The notes: a model not told the origin generated them from the sequence alone. A stretch of DNA of 64,000 bases from JBPEWY01 sp052032225 (GCA_052032225.1 JBPEWY010000083.1:65099-129098), one strand, 5' to 3'; positions 1-7,513 are shown, counted from the stretch's first letter. Made by a program: numbers and translations.

Positions 1-90
1 AGTGAATACCATATATTTTATTGATATTGTGAACCTCATAACAAAAACTAAATAACCAACTACACTTATTTTATATAACTTCTTTAAATT

Positions 91-1722
91 ATGAAAAAAG
101 TATTTTTTACCCTTTTGTCTTTCATTTTTCCGTTAACTTTTTTAGCACAAAATGCAACCCAAGAACTAAGTTGGGGACAAAAAATAGATAGAGAATTTCA
201 ACCTATTGCAGATGCTTGGGAAGGTATAGTTTTATACCCGGTTTCAATTGCAGGATTTCAGATTCCTATTGTTTTACTTTTGCTGGTTTTTGGAGCAACA
301 TTTTTTACAATCTATTTTGGTTTTCCGAGTGTTAGAAGATTTCCGTTGGCCATTAATACGGTGAGAGGAAAATACGATGAATTAGATCATCATGAAGCTG
401 AAAAGTCTGATTTGGCCATAGATGGCGATGTAAAAGGAACAATTAAAGATGAAAGCAAAGAAGGAGAGGTAAGTCATTTTCAAGCATTGGCAACAGCTGT
501 TTCCGGAACGGTTGGTCTTGGAAATATTGCCGGAGTTGCCGTTGCAATTGCATTAGGTGGCCCCGGAGCTACTTTCTGGATGATTGTATGCGGGCTTATC
601 GGTATGGCTTCAAAATTTGTAGAATGTACACTTGGTGTTAAATATAGAGATGTTGGTCCGGATGGAACAGTTTACGGCGGACCAATGTATTATTTAAAAA
701 AGGGATTAGCCGAAAGAGGATTCGGAACTATTGGAAAAGTTTTAGCAGTACTTTTTGCCGTGCTTTGTATTGGCGCATCATTTGGAGGAGGAAATGCATT
801 TCAGTCTAATCAAGCTGCAGCACAATTATCTACGTTAGTAGGTTTAAACTTTGAAACTGCTGGTTTTTGGATTGGGGTTGCTTTAGCGGCAATTGTTGGG
901 GTTGTAATTATTGGCGGTATAAAGCGTATTGCCAGCGTAACTGAAAAAATAGTGCCATTTATGGCAGGAATTTACGTGTTGGCAGCTTTAATAATAATTT
1001 TTGCACACTTTAGCTATATAGATGATGCCATTGGTATGATTGTTAACGGAGCATTTACGCCTATGGCAGGACTTGGAGGTCTTGTGGGGGTATTAATTGT
1101 AGGGTTTCAACGTGCCGCTTTTTCTAACGAAGCCGGTGCAGGTTCTGCAGCTATTGCTCACTCTGCAGTTAAAACCAAATATCCTGCCAGCGAAGGTGTT
1201 GTAGCACTTTTAGAACCTTTTATAGATACAGTAGTAATTTGCACCATGACCGCCATGGTTATAATTTTCTTTAATATGGATGGTGGTAACATGCAGAGTA
1301 TATTTAATTATGGTAGCTCTGCTAACAGTGCTGTTTTAATAAACTCGTCTGGAGAATATGTAGGAGGGGTAGATTTAACATCGATGGCTTTTGATTCTGT
1401 GATTCCGCATTTTTCTTATGTACTAACCGTTGCAATTATATTATTTGCATTTTCAACCATGATTTCTTGGTCTTATTACGGACTACAATCTTGGAAATTT
1501 TTATTTGGAAGAGGTAAAATGGCCGATTTAACCTATAAAGTATTGTTTTTAATATTTGTGGTTATTGGCGCTTCAACTACACTTAATGCAGTTATAAAAT
1601 TTTCGGATGCAATGATTTTAGCTTTAGTATTCCCAAACATGATTGGACTATTATTTTTATTTCCGAAAGTTAAAGAAGAACTCAATAAATACCTCACAGC
1701 CATTAGAGGTATGAATAAATAA
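91..1722 (+). CDS. Alanine/glycine:cation symporter (AGCS) family protein
   Basis: This is a 543-residue polytopic inner-membrane protein that by family imports alanine or glycine with Na+ or H+. The signature of the family is visible around residues 130-160 (SGTVGLGNIAGVAVAIALGG), followed by repeated hydrophobic segments to the C-terminus. The protein begins with a signal-like hydrophobic stretch ending in LAQ at about residue 20 and has an unusually charged loop at about residues 90-125 between the first transmembrane helices. The N-terminal leader is common in Bacteroidota members of the family. The 90 bases upstream show no other gene. A second gene begins 11 bases after the stop and may be co-transcribed. 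The substrate is not decided by the sequence. Confidence 0.93.
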   Translation: MKKVFFTLLSFIFPLTFLAQNATQELSWGQKIDREFQPIADAWEGIVLYPVSIAGFQIPIVLLLLVFGATFFTIYFGFPSVRRFPLAINTVRGKYDELDHHEAEKSDLAIDGDVKGTIKDESKEGEVSHFQALATAVSGTVGLGNIAGVAVAIALGGPGATFWMIVCGLIGMASKFVECTLGVKYRDVGPDGTVYGGPMYYLKKGLAERGFGTIGKVLAVLFAVLCIGASFGGGNAFQSNQAAAQLSTLVGLNFETAGFWIGVALAAIVGVVIIGGIKRIASVTEKIVPFMAGIYVLAALIIIFAHFSYIDDAIGMIVNGAFTPMAGLGGLVGVLIVGFQRAAFSNEAGAGSAAIAHSAVKTKYPASEGVVALLEPFIDTVVICTMTAMVIIFFNMDGGNMQSIFNYGSSANSAVLINSSGEYVGGVDLTSMAFDSVIPHFSYVLTVAIILFAFSTMISWSYYGLQSWKFLFGRGKMADLTYKVLFLIFVVIGASTTLNAVIKFSDAMILALVFPNMIGLLFLFPKVKEELNKYLTAIRGMNK

Positions 1723-1733
1723 TAATCAACTTA

Positions 1734-2594
1734 ATGAAAAGTTTAAAGCCTCACTTTGTGTTTACTAAACAGCAACAACGTGGGGCTTTCTTTTTAATAC
1801 TTATTATAGTTGTACTGCAAGGATTAATTTTTTTAATTGATTTTCATCCAAAGCCTAAGTTATCAGATAAACAACAAGAGCAATTGTTGTTATTTAATAA
1901 AGAAATAGATTCGCTTAAAGTAGTTAGAGAGCAGAACAAATCTACCTTTAAATATAATCCTAATTACATAAGTGAATACAGCGCATATGTTTTAAACCTC
2001 CCTACCAATGTAGTTGTTAAAATCAAAGCTTACAGAAGTAAAGGAGAATACATAACCACTCTTGCAGAGTTTAAAAAAGTTTCAGAGCTGCCAGATACAA
2101 CAGTAAAACGGATTGCGAATTTGCTTAAGTTTTCTAAGAATAATTATAAAATACCACCTAAGAAGTCTGCAATTGCAAAACAGGTACAATTAACTAAAGA
2201 AGATTTAAATAAGGTTACCATACAACAATTAAAAAAGTTTAACGGTATTGGAGATAAGCTATCTGCAAGAATAATAAAATTCAGAACTCTTTTAGGAGGT
2301 TTTTTAATTGATAATCAGTTGTACGATGTATATGGGTTAGATTCTACCATTGTAAAAACGGTTTTAAAAAAATATACCGTGCAGACATTACCTAAAATTC
2401 AAAAAATAAGCATTAATAATGCAACAAAGGCGCAATTAGCCACTATACCATATATTAATTATAAGCTGGCTTCGAAAATTGTTAATTTAAGAAATGAGCT
2501 TGGTGGGTTTTCTTCTTTTCAAGAATTAACAAAAATTCAAGAATTACCCAACAATAAGATTGATAGAATTAAATTATATTTGACACTGAATTAA
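1734..2594 (+). CDS. Helix-hairpin-helix domain protein, membrane-anchored, ComEA-like
   Basis: This 286-residue protein has one N-terminal transmembrane helix (about residues 17-37) and a soluble part with several helix-hairpin-helix units. One is seen near residues 160-190 (FNGIGDKLSARIIKFR) and a second at about residues 232-262 (LATIPYINYKLASKIVNLR); a degenerate copy lies near residues 85-125. Such repeats bind DNA non-specifically in ComEA-type proteins, but a role in DNA uptake is only inferred here. It begins 11 bases after the symporter gene. The family is widespread in Flavobacteria and its function there is not established. Confidence 0.8.
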   Translation: MKSLKPHFVFTKQQQRGAFFLILIIVVLQGLIFLIDFHPKPKLSDKQQEQLLLFNKEIDSLKVVREQNKSTFKYNPNYISEYSAYVLNLPTNVVVKIKAYRSKGEYITTLAEFKKVSELPDTTVKRIANLLKFSKNNYKIPPKKSAIAKQVQLTKEDLNKVTIQQLKKFNGIGDKLSARIIKFRTLLGGFLIDNQLYDVYGLDSTIVKTVLKKYTVQTLPKIQKISINNATKAQLATIPYINYKLASKIVNLRNELGGFSSFQELTKIQELPNNKIDRIKLYLTLN

Positions 2595-2651
2595 CTTAAT
2601 ACAAACTGCCTTGCCGGTTATTTGGTAAGTAGTTGTTAAAGCTTTAATAAG

Positions 2652-3821
2652 ATGGAGAATCTGTATTTTACAGAAGAGCATAAAGTATTTAGAAAAAGTT
2701 TCAGAGAGTTTCTTCAAAAAGAAGTTGTTCCACACATTGAAAAATGGGAAAAAACAGGAACTATAGATCGTTTTATTTGGAAGAAATTCGGAGAAATGGG
2801 ATATTTTGGGTTAAACTATCCTGAGGAATATGGCGGTTTAGATTTAGATCTTTTTTATACCGTTATTTTTTTAGAAGAACTTCAAAAAATAAACTCAGGA
2901 GGTTTTGCTGCAGCCATGTGGGCGCATACCTATTTGGCAATGACACATCTTAATAAAGAAGGAGATCATAAAATAAAAGAGCGTTACTTAGCTCCAAGCA
3001 TATCAGGCGATAAAATTGGTTGTTTATGTATTACAGAACCTTTTGGAGGTAGTGATGTTGCCGGGATGAGAACCACTGCAAAAAAAGACGGAGATTATTA
3101 TGTTATTAATGGCTCTAAAACTTTTATAACTAACGGAGTTTATGCAGATTATTTAGTTGTTGCGGCTAAAACAAATCCGGAGGCTAACCATAAAGGCATT
3201 AGCATTTTTGTGGTAGACAAAGATACACCGGGTATAACGGCTACTAAACTAGATAAACTTGGGTGGAGAGCTTCAGATACTGCAGAACTTGCTTTTGATA
3301 ATGTTAGGGTTCCGGCAGAAAATTTAATGGGAGAAGAAGGAAAAGGCTTTCCGTACATAATGCAACATTTTGCTTTAGAGCGTTTGGTAATGGGAATTAA
3401 TGCTCATGCCAGAAGCGAGTTTGCTTTAGCATACACATTGCAGTATATGAAAGACCGTAAAGCATTTGGTAAAAGTATATCAGAGTTTCAAGCGCTCAGA
3501 CACAGGATAGCCGATTTAAGTGCAGAAGTAGAAATGTGCAAAACCTTTAACTATACTACTACAAAACGTTTAAATGATGGTGAGTATGTTGTTAAAGAAG
3601 CAACCATGTCTAAATTACTATCTACTAAAATAGCCGATAAAGTGGCTTACGAATGCTTACAGATGTTAGGAGGATATGGTTATATGGAAGAATATCCGTT
3701 GGCACGTTTATTTAGAGATAGTAGATTAGGCCCAATAGGAGGAGGAACCTCTGAAATTTTACGAGAAATTTTAGCAAAAATAATTATAGACAATAAGCAG
3801 TATAAGCCTGCAACAGACTAG
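2652..3821 (+). CDS. Acyl-CoA dehydrogenase
   Basis: This 389-residue flavoprotein has the standard three-part acyl-CoA dehydrogenase fold: an N-terminal helical domain, a beta domain (CITEPFGGSDVAGMRTTA at about residues 125-143), and a C-terminal helical domain with RKAFGKSISEFQ at about 269-280. It would oxidise an acyl-CoA to the 2-enoyl-CoA with FAD. The MCAD-type catalytic glutamate in the EGT motif is absent: residues 363-366 read GGGT. A glutamate at 243 in ALERLVMG sits where isovaleryl-CoA and long-chain dehydrogenases carry their catalytic base, so the enzyme should still be active. The chain length preferred cannot be read from the sequence. The ATG at 2652 gives the expected N-terminus. 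Confidence 0.93.
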   Translation: MENLYFTEEHKVFRKSFREFLQKEVVPHIEKWEKTGTIDRFIWKKFGEMGYFGLNYPEEYGGLDLDLFYTVIFLEELQKINSGGFAAAMWAHTYLAMTHLNKEGDHKIKERYLAPSISGDKIGCLCITEPFGGSDVAGMRTTAKKDGDYYVINGSKTFITNGVYADYLVVAAKTNPEANHKGISIFVVDKDTPGITATKLDKLGWRASDTAELAFDNVRVPAENLMGEEGKGFPYIMQHFALERLVMGINAHARSEFALAYTLQYMKDRKAFGKSISEFQALRHRIADLSAEVEMCKTFNYTTTKRLNDGEYVVKEATMSKLLSTKIADKVAYECLQMLGGYGYMEEYPLARLFRDSRLGPIGGGTSEILREILAKIIIDNKQYKPATD

Positions 3822-3845
3822 TTTTAAACTTTTTTTTAATTTTTA

Positions 3846-3875
3846 TTGCTAATTATTAATTATGTAATAAATTTG
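3846..3875 (+). promoter_or_regulatory. Promoter of rpsU (Bacteroidota consensus)
   Basis: A TTG at 3846-3848 and TAAATTTG at 3868-3875 are separated by 19 bases. This matches the Bacteroidota sigma-A consensus TTG / TAnnTTTG. Transcription would start near 3880, giving a leader of about 27 bases that is mostly Shine-Dalgarno sequence. Confidence 0.75.
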
Positions 3876-3886
3876 CACGCACAAAA

Positions 3887-3898
3887 AGAAAGGAGGTG
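3887..3898 (+). promoter_or_regulatory. Extended Shine-Dalgarno sequence of rpsU
   Basis: AGAAAGGAGGTG is a 12-base perfect complement to the usual 16S rRNA 3' tail; a further G at 3899 could wobble-pair. The GGAGG core ends 10 bases before the ATG at 3907. None of the other gene starts I inspected in this window has GGAGG close to its ATG. In Bacteroidota the anti-Shine-Dalgarno tail is occluded by bS21 together with bS18 and bS6, so a strong site on the bS21 gene fits autogenous control: translation when bS21 is missing from the ribosome. Confidence 0.85.
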
Positions 3899-3906
3899 GT
3901 TAAGCT

Positions 3907-4101
3907 ATGTTAATAATACCTGTAAAAGAAGGAGAAAATATAGATAGAGCGCTAAAGCGTTACAAGCGTAAGTTTGATAAAACCGGAAGAATGCGTCAGC
4001 TAAGAGAGCGCCAGCAGTACACAAAACCTTCTGTTAAGAGAAGAAATCAAATTCAAAAGGCTGCTTACATTCAGCACCTTAGAGATCAAGAAGAAATTTA
4101 A
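3907..4101 (+). CDS. rpsU: 30S ribosomal protein bS21
   Basis: This 64-residue basic protein matches bS21, with a start LIIPVKEGENIDRALKRYKR and a lysine/arginine-rich helix (RQLRERQQYTKPSVKRR) as in the family. It binds the 30S platform near the 3' end of 16S rRNA. In Flavobacteria it helps hide the anti-Shine-Dalgarno tail. It has its own promoter, an exceptional Shine-Dalgarno site and its own terminator, so it looks like a one-gene transcription unit. It lies between an acyl-CoA dehydrogenase and the recombinase gene. Confidence 0.96.
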   Translation: MLIIPVKEGENIDRALKRYKRKFDKTGRMRQLRERQQYTKPSVKRRNQIQKAAYIQHLRDQEEI

Positions 4102-4124
4102 TATTTCTTATCTCATAAAACTTT

Positions 4125-4172
4125 AACCGTTACTTGATAAAGTTGTAACTTTGTTTAGTAACGGTTTTTTTA
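4125..4172 (+). terminator. rpsU terminator with the xerC-like promoter in its loop
   Basis: AACCGTTACT at 4125-4134 pairs perfectly with AGTAACGGTT at 4157-4166, followed by a run of T to 4171. The 22-base loop contains TTGTAACTTTG, with a perfect TAnnTTTG element at 4146-4153. Termination of the upstream transcript and initiation of the next one therefore share the same 45 bases. Confidence 0.75.
4146..4153 (+). promoter_or_regulatory. -7 element of the tyrosine recombinase gene
   Basis: TAACTTTG matches TAnnTTTG and ends 22 bases before the ATG at 4176. No clear TTG lies 17-23 bases upstream, so the -33 part is weak. Transcription would start at about 4158, inside the right arm of the rpsU terminator, giving a short leader with a U-run. 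Confidence 0.55.
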
Positions 4173-4175
4173 TTT

Positions 4176-5063
4176 ATGGCAATTCATAAATTTATAGATT
4201 ATCTTCTTTTAGAAAAAAAATACGCACAACACACAGTTACCGCATACCAAACAGATTTAAATCAGTTTAAAACATTTTGTCAAGAAAATTTTAATGTAAA
4301 TAATATAGACAATGCTAATTATGCAGTTATAAGAAGCTGGATTGTTAATTTGGTAGAGCAGGGCTTAACTGCAAAATCTGTAAACAGAAAAATATCATCT
4401 TTAAAAGCGTACTATAAATTTTTGCTTAAAACGCAAACTATAAAAGCTAATCCGTTAGCTAAACACATTCCTTTAAAAACTACCAAAAACATTCAAATAC
4501 CTTTTTCTAAAGAAGAGGTAAATACCGTTTTGTTTAAGCTTCCATTTACTCCGGATTTTGAAGGAGTGAGAGATCGGTTAATAATAGAACTTTTTTACAG
4601 TACCGGAATGCGAAGGAGTGAGCTAATTCATCTTACAATTAACAGTATAGATTTACAATCTAAAACCATTAAGATTTTAGGTAAACGAAACAAAGAAAGA
4701 GTAGTGCCATTATTACCGTCAGCAATACAATTAATAGAGCAGTATTTGCCTATGCGTGAGAGCGTTAAAAAAGACGAAAAAAATGAATGGTTTTTTTTAA
4801 CGAAAACAGGCAATAAAATGTATCCAAATCTTGTTTATAGAATAATAAATCATTATTTTAGTAAAGCATCTTCAAAAGCAAAAAAAAGTCCGCATATAAT
4901 GCGTCATACATTTGCCACACATTTGTTAAATGAAGGTGCAGATTTAAACTCGGTTAAAGAGCTTTTAGGGCATGCAAGTTTAGCTTCAACTCAGGTTTAC
5001 ACACATAATAGTATAGAAGAGTTGAAAAAGGTTTACCAAAAAGCCCACCCTCGTAACAAGTAA
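4176..5063 (+). CDS. xerC: Tyrosine recombinase XerC/XerD family
   Basis: This 295-residue site-specific recombinase has the N-terminal SAM-like core-binding domain (residues 1-85) and the C-terminal catalytic domain. The catalytic set is complete: Arg in GMRRSEL (about 146), Lys in LGKRNKER (170-173), His-x-x-Arg in HIMRH (240, 243), His in LLGHASL (266) and the nucleophile Tyr in TQVYTH (275). Length and motifs fit the Xer recombinases that resolve chromosome dimers at dif. XerC is preferred over XerD by context: it directly precedes a hibernation factor gene in the usual Bacteroidota order. The hpf start lies only 44 bases after its stop, so both are probably one operon. Confidence 0.9.
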   Translation: MAIHKFIDYLLLEKKYAQHTVTAYQTDLNQFKTFCQENFNVNNIDNANYAVIRSWIVNLVEQGLTAKSVNRKISSLKAYYKFLLKTQTIKANPLAKHIPLKTTKNIQIPFSKEEVNTVLFKLPFTPDFEGVRDRLIIELFYSTGMRRSELIHLTINSIDLQSKTIKILGKRNKERVVPLLPSAIQLIEQYLPMRESVKKDEKNEWFFLTKTGNKMYPNLVYRIINHYFSKASSKAKKSPHIMRHTFATHLLNEGADLNSVKELLGHASLASTQVYTHNSIEELKKVYQKAHPRNK

Positions 5064-5107
5064 TAAGTTCTGTTAACCAAATGTCTAACCATTTAAAAAC
5101 GTACAAC

Positions 5108-5410
5108 ATGAAAGTAAACACGCAATCTGTAAATTTTAATGCTGATGGTAAGTTGTTGCAATTTATTCAAAAGCGTTTAAACAAGTTAGATAACTTCTAC
5201 GATAAAATAATATACTCAGATGTGTATTTAAAGGTAGAAAATACCAGTGCTAAAGAAAATAAGATTGCTGAGGTTAGAGTAGCTATCCCGGGCGATGATT
5301 TAATTGTAAAAAAACAATGTAAAACATTTGAAGAAGCTATAGATACATGTGCTAACTCGCTGGAAAGAGCGTTGTTAAAACGAAAAGGAAAATTAAAAGC
5401 ACATATTTAG
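5108..5410 (+). CDS. hpf: Ribosome hibernation-promoting factor / RaiA family
   Basis: The 100-residue product (MKVNTQSVNFNADGKLLQFI) matches short HPF/RaiA proteins, with the beta-alpha-beta-beta-beta-alpha pattern and a basic C-terminus (LLKRKGKLK). These proteins bind the 30S channel in stationary phase and promote 100S dimers or block translation. An in-frame ATG exists at 5081, but the ATG at 5108 gives the family N-terminus, so the shorter form is preferred. There is no long-HPF C-terminal dimerisation domain. The gene follows the recombinase gene closely and is followed by a terminator overlapping the tRNA promoter. Confidence 0.88.
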   Translation: MKVNTQSVNFNADGKLLQFIQKRLNKLDNFYDKIIYSDVYLKVENTSAKENKIAEVRVAIPGDDLIVKKQCKTFEEAIDTCANSLERALLKRKGKLKAHI

Positions 5411-5432
5411 ATAAAATTTTTTCAAAAATGTT

Positions 5433-5461
5433 TTGAATAAAAAATTAAAATCATACATTTG
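5433..5461 (+). promoter_or_regulatory. Promoter of the tRNA-tuf cluster
   Basis: TTG at 5433-5435 and TACATTTG at 5454-5461 have an 18-base spacer and match the Bacteroidota consensus. Transcription should start at about 5466, inside the left arm of the hairpin that follows. It is the best candidate to drive the four tRNAs and tuf. Confidence 0.75.
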
Positions 5462-5462
5462 C

Positions 5463-5489
5463 AGTCCGTTAGAAATAGCGGACTTTTTT
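5463..5489 (+). terminator. hpf terminator overlapping the tRNA-tuf promoter
   Basis: AGTCCGTT (5463-5470) pairs with AGCGGACT (5477-5484, one T-G wobble) and is followed by a T-run. It would end the recombinase-hpf transcript. It begins 2 bases after the -7 element of the next promoter, so an RNA started there would lack part of the left arm and escape termination. Confidence 0.6.
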
Positions 5490-5523
5490 ATGGTCAAAAA
5501 ATGACGTAAAAAAGTGCTCAAAG

Positions 5524-5597
5524 GCCGATGTAGCTCAGCTGGCTAGAGCAGCTGATTTGTAATCAGCAGGTCGTGGGTTCGAGTCCCTCTATCGGCT
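5524..5597 (+). tRNA. tRNA-Thr (anticodon TGT)
   Basis: A complete cloverleaf: acceptor arms GCCGATG/TATCGGC, anticodon stem GCTGA/TCAGC with loop TTTGTAA, and a standard T arm GTGGG/TTCGAGT/CCCTC. CCA is not encoded. It is the first of four tRNAs before tuf. A second copy at 42413-42486 is identical outside the acceptor stem. Confidence 0.96.
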
Positions 5598-5650
5598 CAA
5601 AAAACAAAGAGGGTAAGTTTAAGGTTAACGTTCATTAAATTGATGTTTTT

Positions 5651-5733
5651 GGGGAGATACTCAAGCGGCCAACGAGGACAGACTGTAAATCTGTTGGATT
5701 ATTCCTTCGCAGGTTCGAATCCTGCTCTCCCCA
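5651..5733 (+). tRNA. tRNA-Tyr (anticodon GTA)
   Basis: Acceptor GGGGAGA/TCTCCCC, anticodon stem ACAGA/TCTGT with loop CTGTAAA, and a long variable arm as expected for bacterial tRNA-Tyr (83 bases). CCA is not encoded. Confidence 0.96.
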
Positions 5734-5768
5734 CTAAGCGTTACAAAATAAGTTGCGCAAAACTTCAG

Positions 5769-5842
<74 letters not shown>

Positions 5843-5847
5843 TACTA

Positions 5848-5919
5848 GCCGGTGTAGCTCAGGGGTAGAGCGCTTCCTTGGTAAGGAAGAGGTCACGAGT
5901 TCAAATCTCGTCATTGGCT
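5848..5919 (+). tRNA. tRNA-Thr (anticodon GGT)
   Basis: Acceptor GCCGGTG/CATTGGC with two G-T pairs, anticodon stem CTTCC/GGAAG and loop TTGGTAA. It starts only 6 bases after the tRNA-Gly and lies 57 bases before tuf, so it is surely processed from the shared transcript. Confidence 0.95.
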
Positions 5920-5976
5920 CATAGTTAGAATTAATTTGTACACTAATATATAACTAAGATTAAAATTTATTAAATC

Positions 5977-7164
5977 ATGGCAAAGGAAACATTTGATCGT
6001 TCCAAACCGCACTTAAATATTGGTACTATTGGACACGTAGATCACGGTAAGACTACCTTAACTGCAGCTATTACTAAAGTATTAGCTGAAGCAGGTTTAT
6101 CTGAAGCTAAATCATTTGATCAAATTGATAACGCTCCTGAAGAAAAAGAAAGAGGTATTACTATTAATACTTCACACGTAGAATACCAAACAGAAAACAG
6201 ACACTATGCGCACGTAGACTGTCCTGGTCACGCCGACTATGTAAAGAACATGGTTACTGGTGCTGCTCAAATGGACGGTGCTATCTTAGTAGTTGCTGCT
6301 ACTGATGGTCCTATGCCACAAACTCGTGAGCACATACTTTTAGGTCGTCAGGTAGGTGTACCTAGAATCGTGGTATTCATGAACAAAGTGGATATGGTTG
6401 ATGATGAGGAGCTTTTAGAGCTTGTAGAGATGGAAATTAGAGAGTTATTATCATTCTATGACTATGATGGTGATAACGCTCCTGTAATTAAAGGATCTGC
6501 TCTTGGTGCGCTTAACGGTGAGCCTAAGTGGGTAGAAACTGTTATGGAGTTAATGAGAGCTGTAGATAGCTGGATTGAACTTCCAGAAAGAGATATAGAT
6601 AAGCCTTTCTTAATGCCTATCGAAGATGTATTTACTATTACAGGTCGTGGTACTGTAGCAACTGGTCGTATCGAAACTGGTGTTGCTAACACTGGTGATC
6701 CTGTAGAAATCATCGGTATGGGTGCAGAGAAGTTAACTTCAACTATCACTGGGGTTGAGATGTTCCGTAAGATTCTTGACAGAGGTGAAGCTGGAGATAA
6801 CGTAGGTTTATTATTAAGAGGTATCGAAAAGAGCGATATCAAGAGAGGTATGGTAATCTGTAAGCCAGGTTCAATTACTCCTCACGCTAAGTTTAAAGCA
6901 GAGGTTTATATCTTAAAGAAAGAAGAAGGTGGACGTCACACTCCATTCCACAACAACTACCGTCCTCAGTTCTACGTACGTACAACTGACGTAACAGGTA
7001 CTATTAACTTACCTGACGGAGTTGAAATGGTAATGCCTGGTGATAACTTAACAATTACTGTAGAGTTAATCCAGCCAATTGCACTTAACGTAGGTTTACG
7101 TTTTGCTATCCGTGAAGGTGGTAGAACTGTAGGTGCTGGTCAGGTAACTGAAATTTTAGACTAA
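5977..7164 (+). CDS. tuf: Elongation factor Tu
   Basis: This 395-residue GTPase delivers aminoacyl-tRNA to the ribosome. The G motifs are intact: GHVDHGKTT (about residues 19-27), DCPGHADY (about 81-88) and NKVD (about 136-139), followed by domains 2 and 3 ending in GAGQVTEILD. The codon use is notably richer in C-ending and GGT/CGT codons than in neighbouring genes, as expected for a highly expressed gene. The order tRNA-Thr, -Tyr, -Gly, -Thr, tuf, secE, nusG is the same as in the tufB region of gamma-proteobacteria. It is probably the only tuf copy, but this cannot be seen from one window. Confidence 0.98.
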   Translation: MAKETFDRSKPHLNIGTIGHVDHGKTTLTAAITKVLAEAGLSEAKSFDQIDNAPEEKERGITINTSHVEYQTENRHYAHVDCPGHADYVKNMVTGAAQMDGAILVVAATDGPMPQTREHILLGRQVGVPRIVVFMNKVDMVDDEELLELVEMEIRELLSFYDYDGDNAPVIKGSALGALNGEPKWVETVMELMRAVDSWIELPERDIDKPFLMPIEDVFTITGRGTVATGRIETGVANTGDPVEIIGMGAEKLTSTITGVEMFRKILDRGEAGDNVGLLLRGIEKSDIKRGMVICKPGSITPHAKFKAEVYILKKEEGGRHTPFHNNYRPQFYVRTTDVTGTINLPDGVEMVMPGDNLTITVELIQPIALNVGLRFAIREGGRTVGAGQVTEILD

Positions 7165-7181
7165 TAAAACTTACATAACTG

Positions 7182-7219
7182 AGCTGAGGTGTCCCGCAAA
7201 TGCGGGATGCCTTTCAGCT
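7182..7219 (+). other. Strong hairpin between tuf and tRNA-Trp
   Basis: AGCTGA (7182-7187) and GGTGTCCCGC (7188-7197) pair with GCGGGATGCC (7202-7211) and TCAGCT (7214-7219), leaving loop AAAT and a 2-base bulge. There is no T-run after it, so it is not a classic terminator. It could stabilise the tuf mRNA 3' end or be an RNase III site that frees the tRNA-Trp precursor, which starts 7 bases later. Confidence 0.7.
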
Positions 7220-7225
7220 TAATAT

Positions 7226-7298
7226 ACGGGTGTAGCTCAGCTGGTAGAGCAGTGGTCTCCAAAACCAAAGGTCGTGAGTTCGAATCTTACCACCCGTG
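7226..7298 (+). tRNA. tRNA-Trp (anticodon CCA)
   Basis: Acceptor ACGGGTG/CACCCGT with discriminator G; anticodon loop CTCCAAA. The anticodon stem has one mismatch at its top (G27 opposite A43); the other four pairs are normal. It lies between tuf and secE and ends 13 bases before the secE start. Confidence 0.95.
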
Positions 7299-7311
7299 CA
7301 AACTAAGAGTT

Positions 7312-7503
7312 ATGAATATTGTTAATTACGTAAAAGAATCGGTAGAAGAGCTAAAATCAAATGTAAAATGGCCATCATGGGCAGAAGCTCAACATTTAAT
7401 GGTGGTTGTTGCTGTCTTCTCAATCATATTCTCATTAGCAATTTGGGGAGTAGACACTGTTTTTAGCAGACTTATTACAGTATATTTTGATTTAATTAGT
7501 TAA
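7312..7503 (+). CDS. secE: Preprotein translocase subunit SecE
   Basis: The 63-residue protein has one transmembrane helix (about residues 29-49) preceded by the amphipathic segment NYVKESVEELKSNVKWPSW, the SecE hallmark. It clamps SecY in the inner-membrane translocon. The frame extends upstream to 7189, but that part runs through tRNA-Trp, so the ATG at 7312 is the real start. It is 10 bases upstream of nusG, as in most bacteria. Confidence 0.95.
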   Translation: MNIVNYVKESVEELKSNVKWPSWAEAQHLMVVVAVFSIIFSLAIWGVDTVFSRLITVYFDLIS

Positions 7504-7513
7504 ACAATCTACA

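Noticed and set aside
4176..5063. Integrase of a mobile element
   Set aside because: Length, motifs and linkage to hpf and housekeeping genes fit chromosomal Xer; no att-like repeats or cargo genes are around it, although tRNA genes are near.
6462..6842. A 126-residue open frame antisense to tuf
   Set aside because: It lies wholly inside tuf, whose frame is certain; the product has the Ser/Pro-rich look of antisense translation.
7189..7311. Longer N-terminus for SecE
   Set aside because: The added codons pass through tRNA-Trp and the hairpin before it; the ATG at 7312 gives the normal SecE start.
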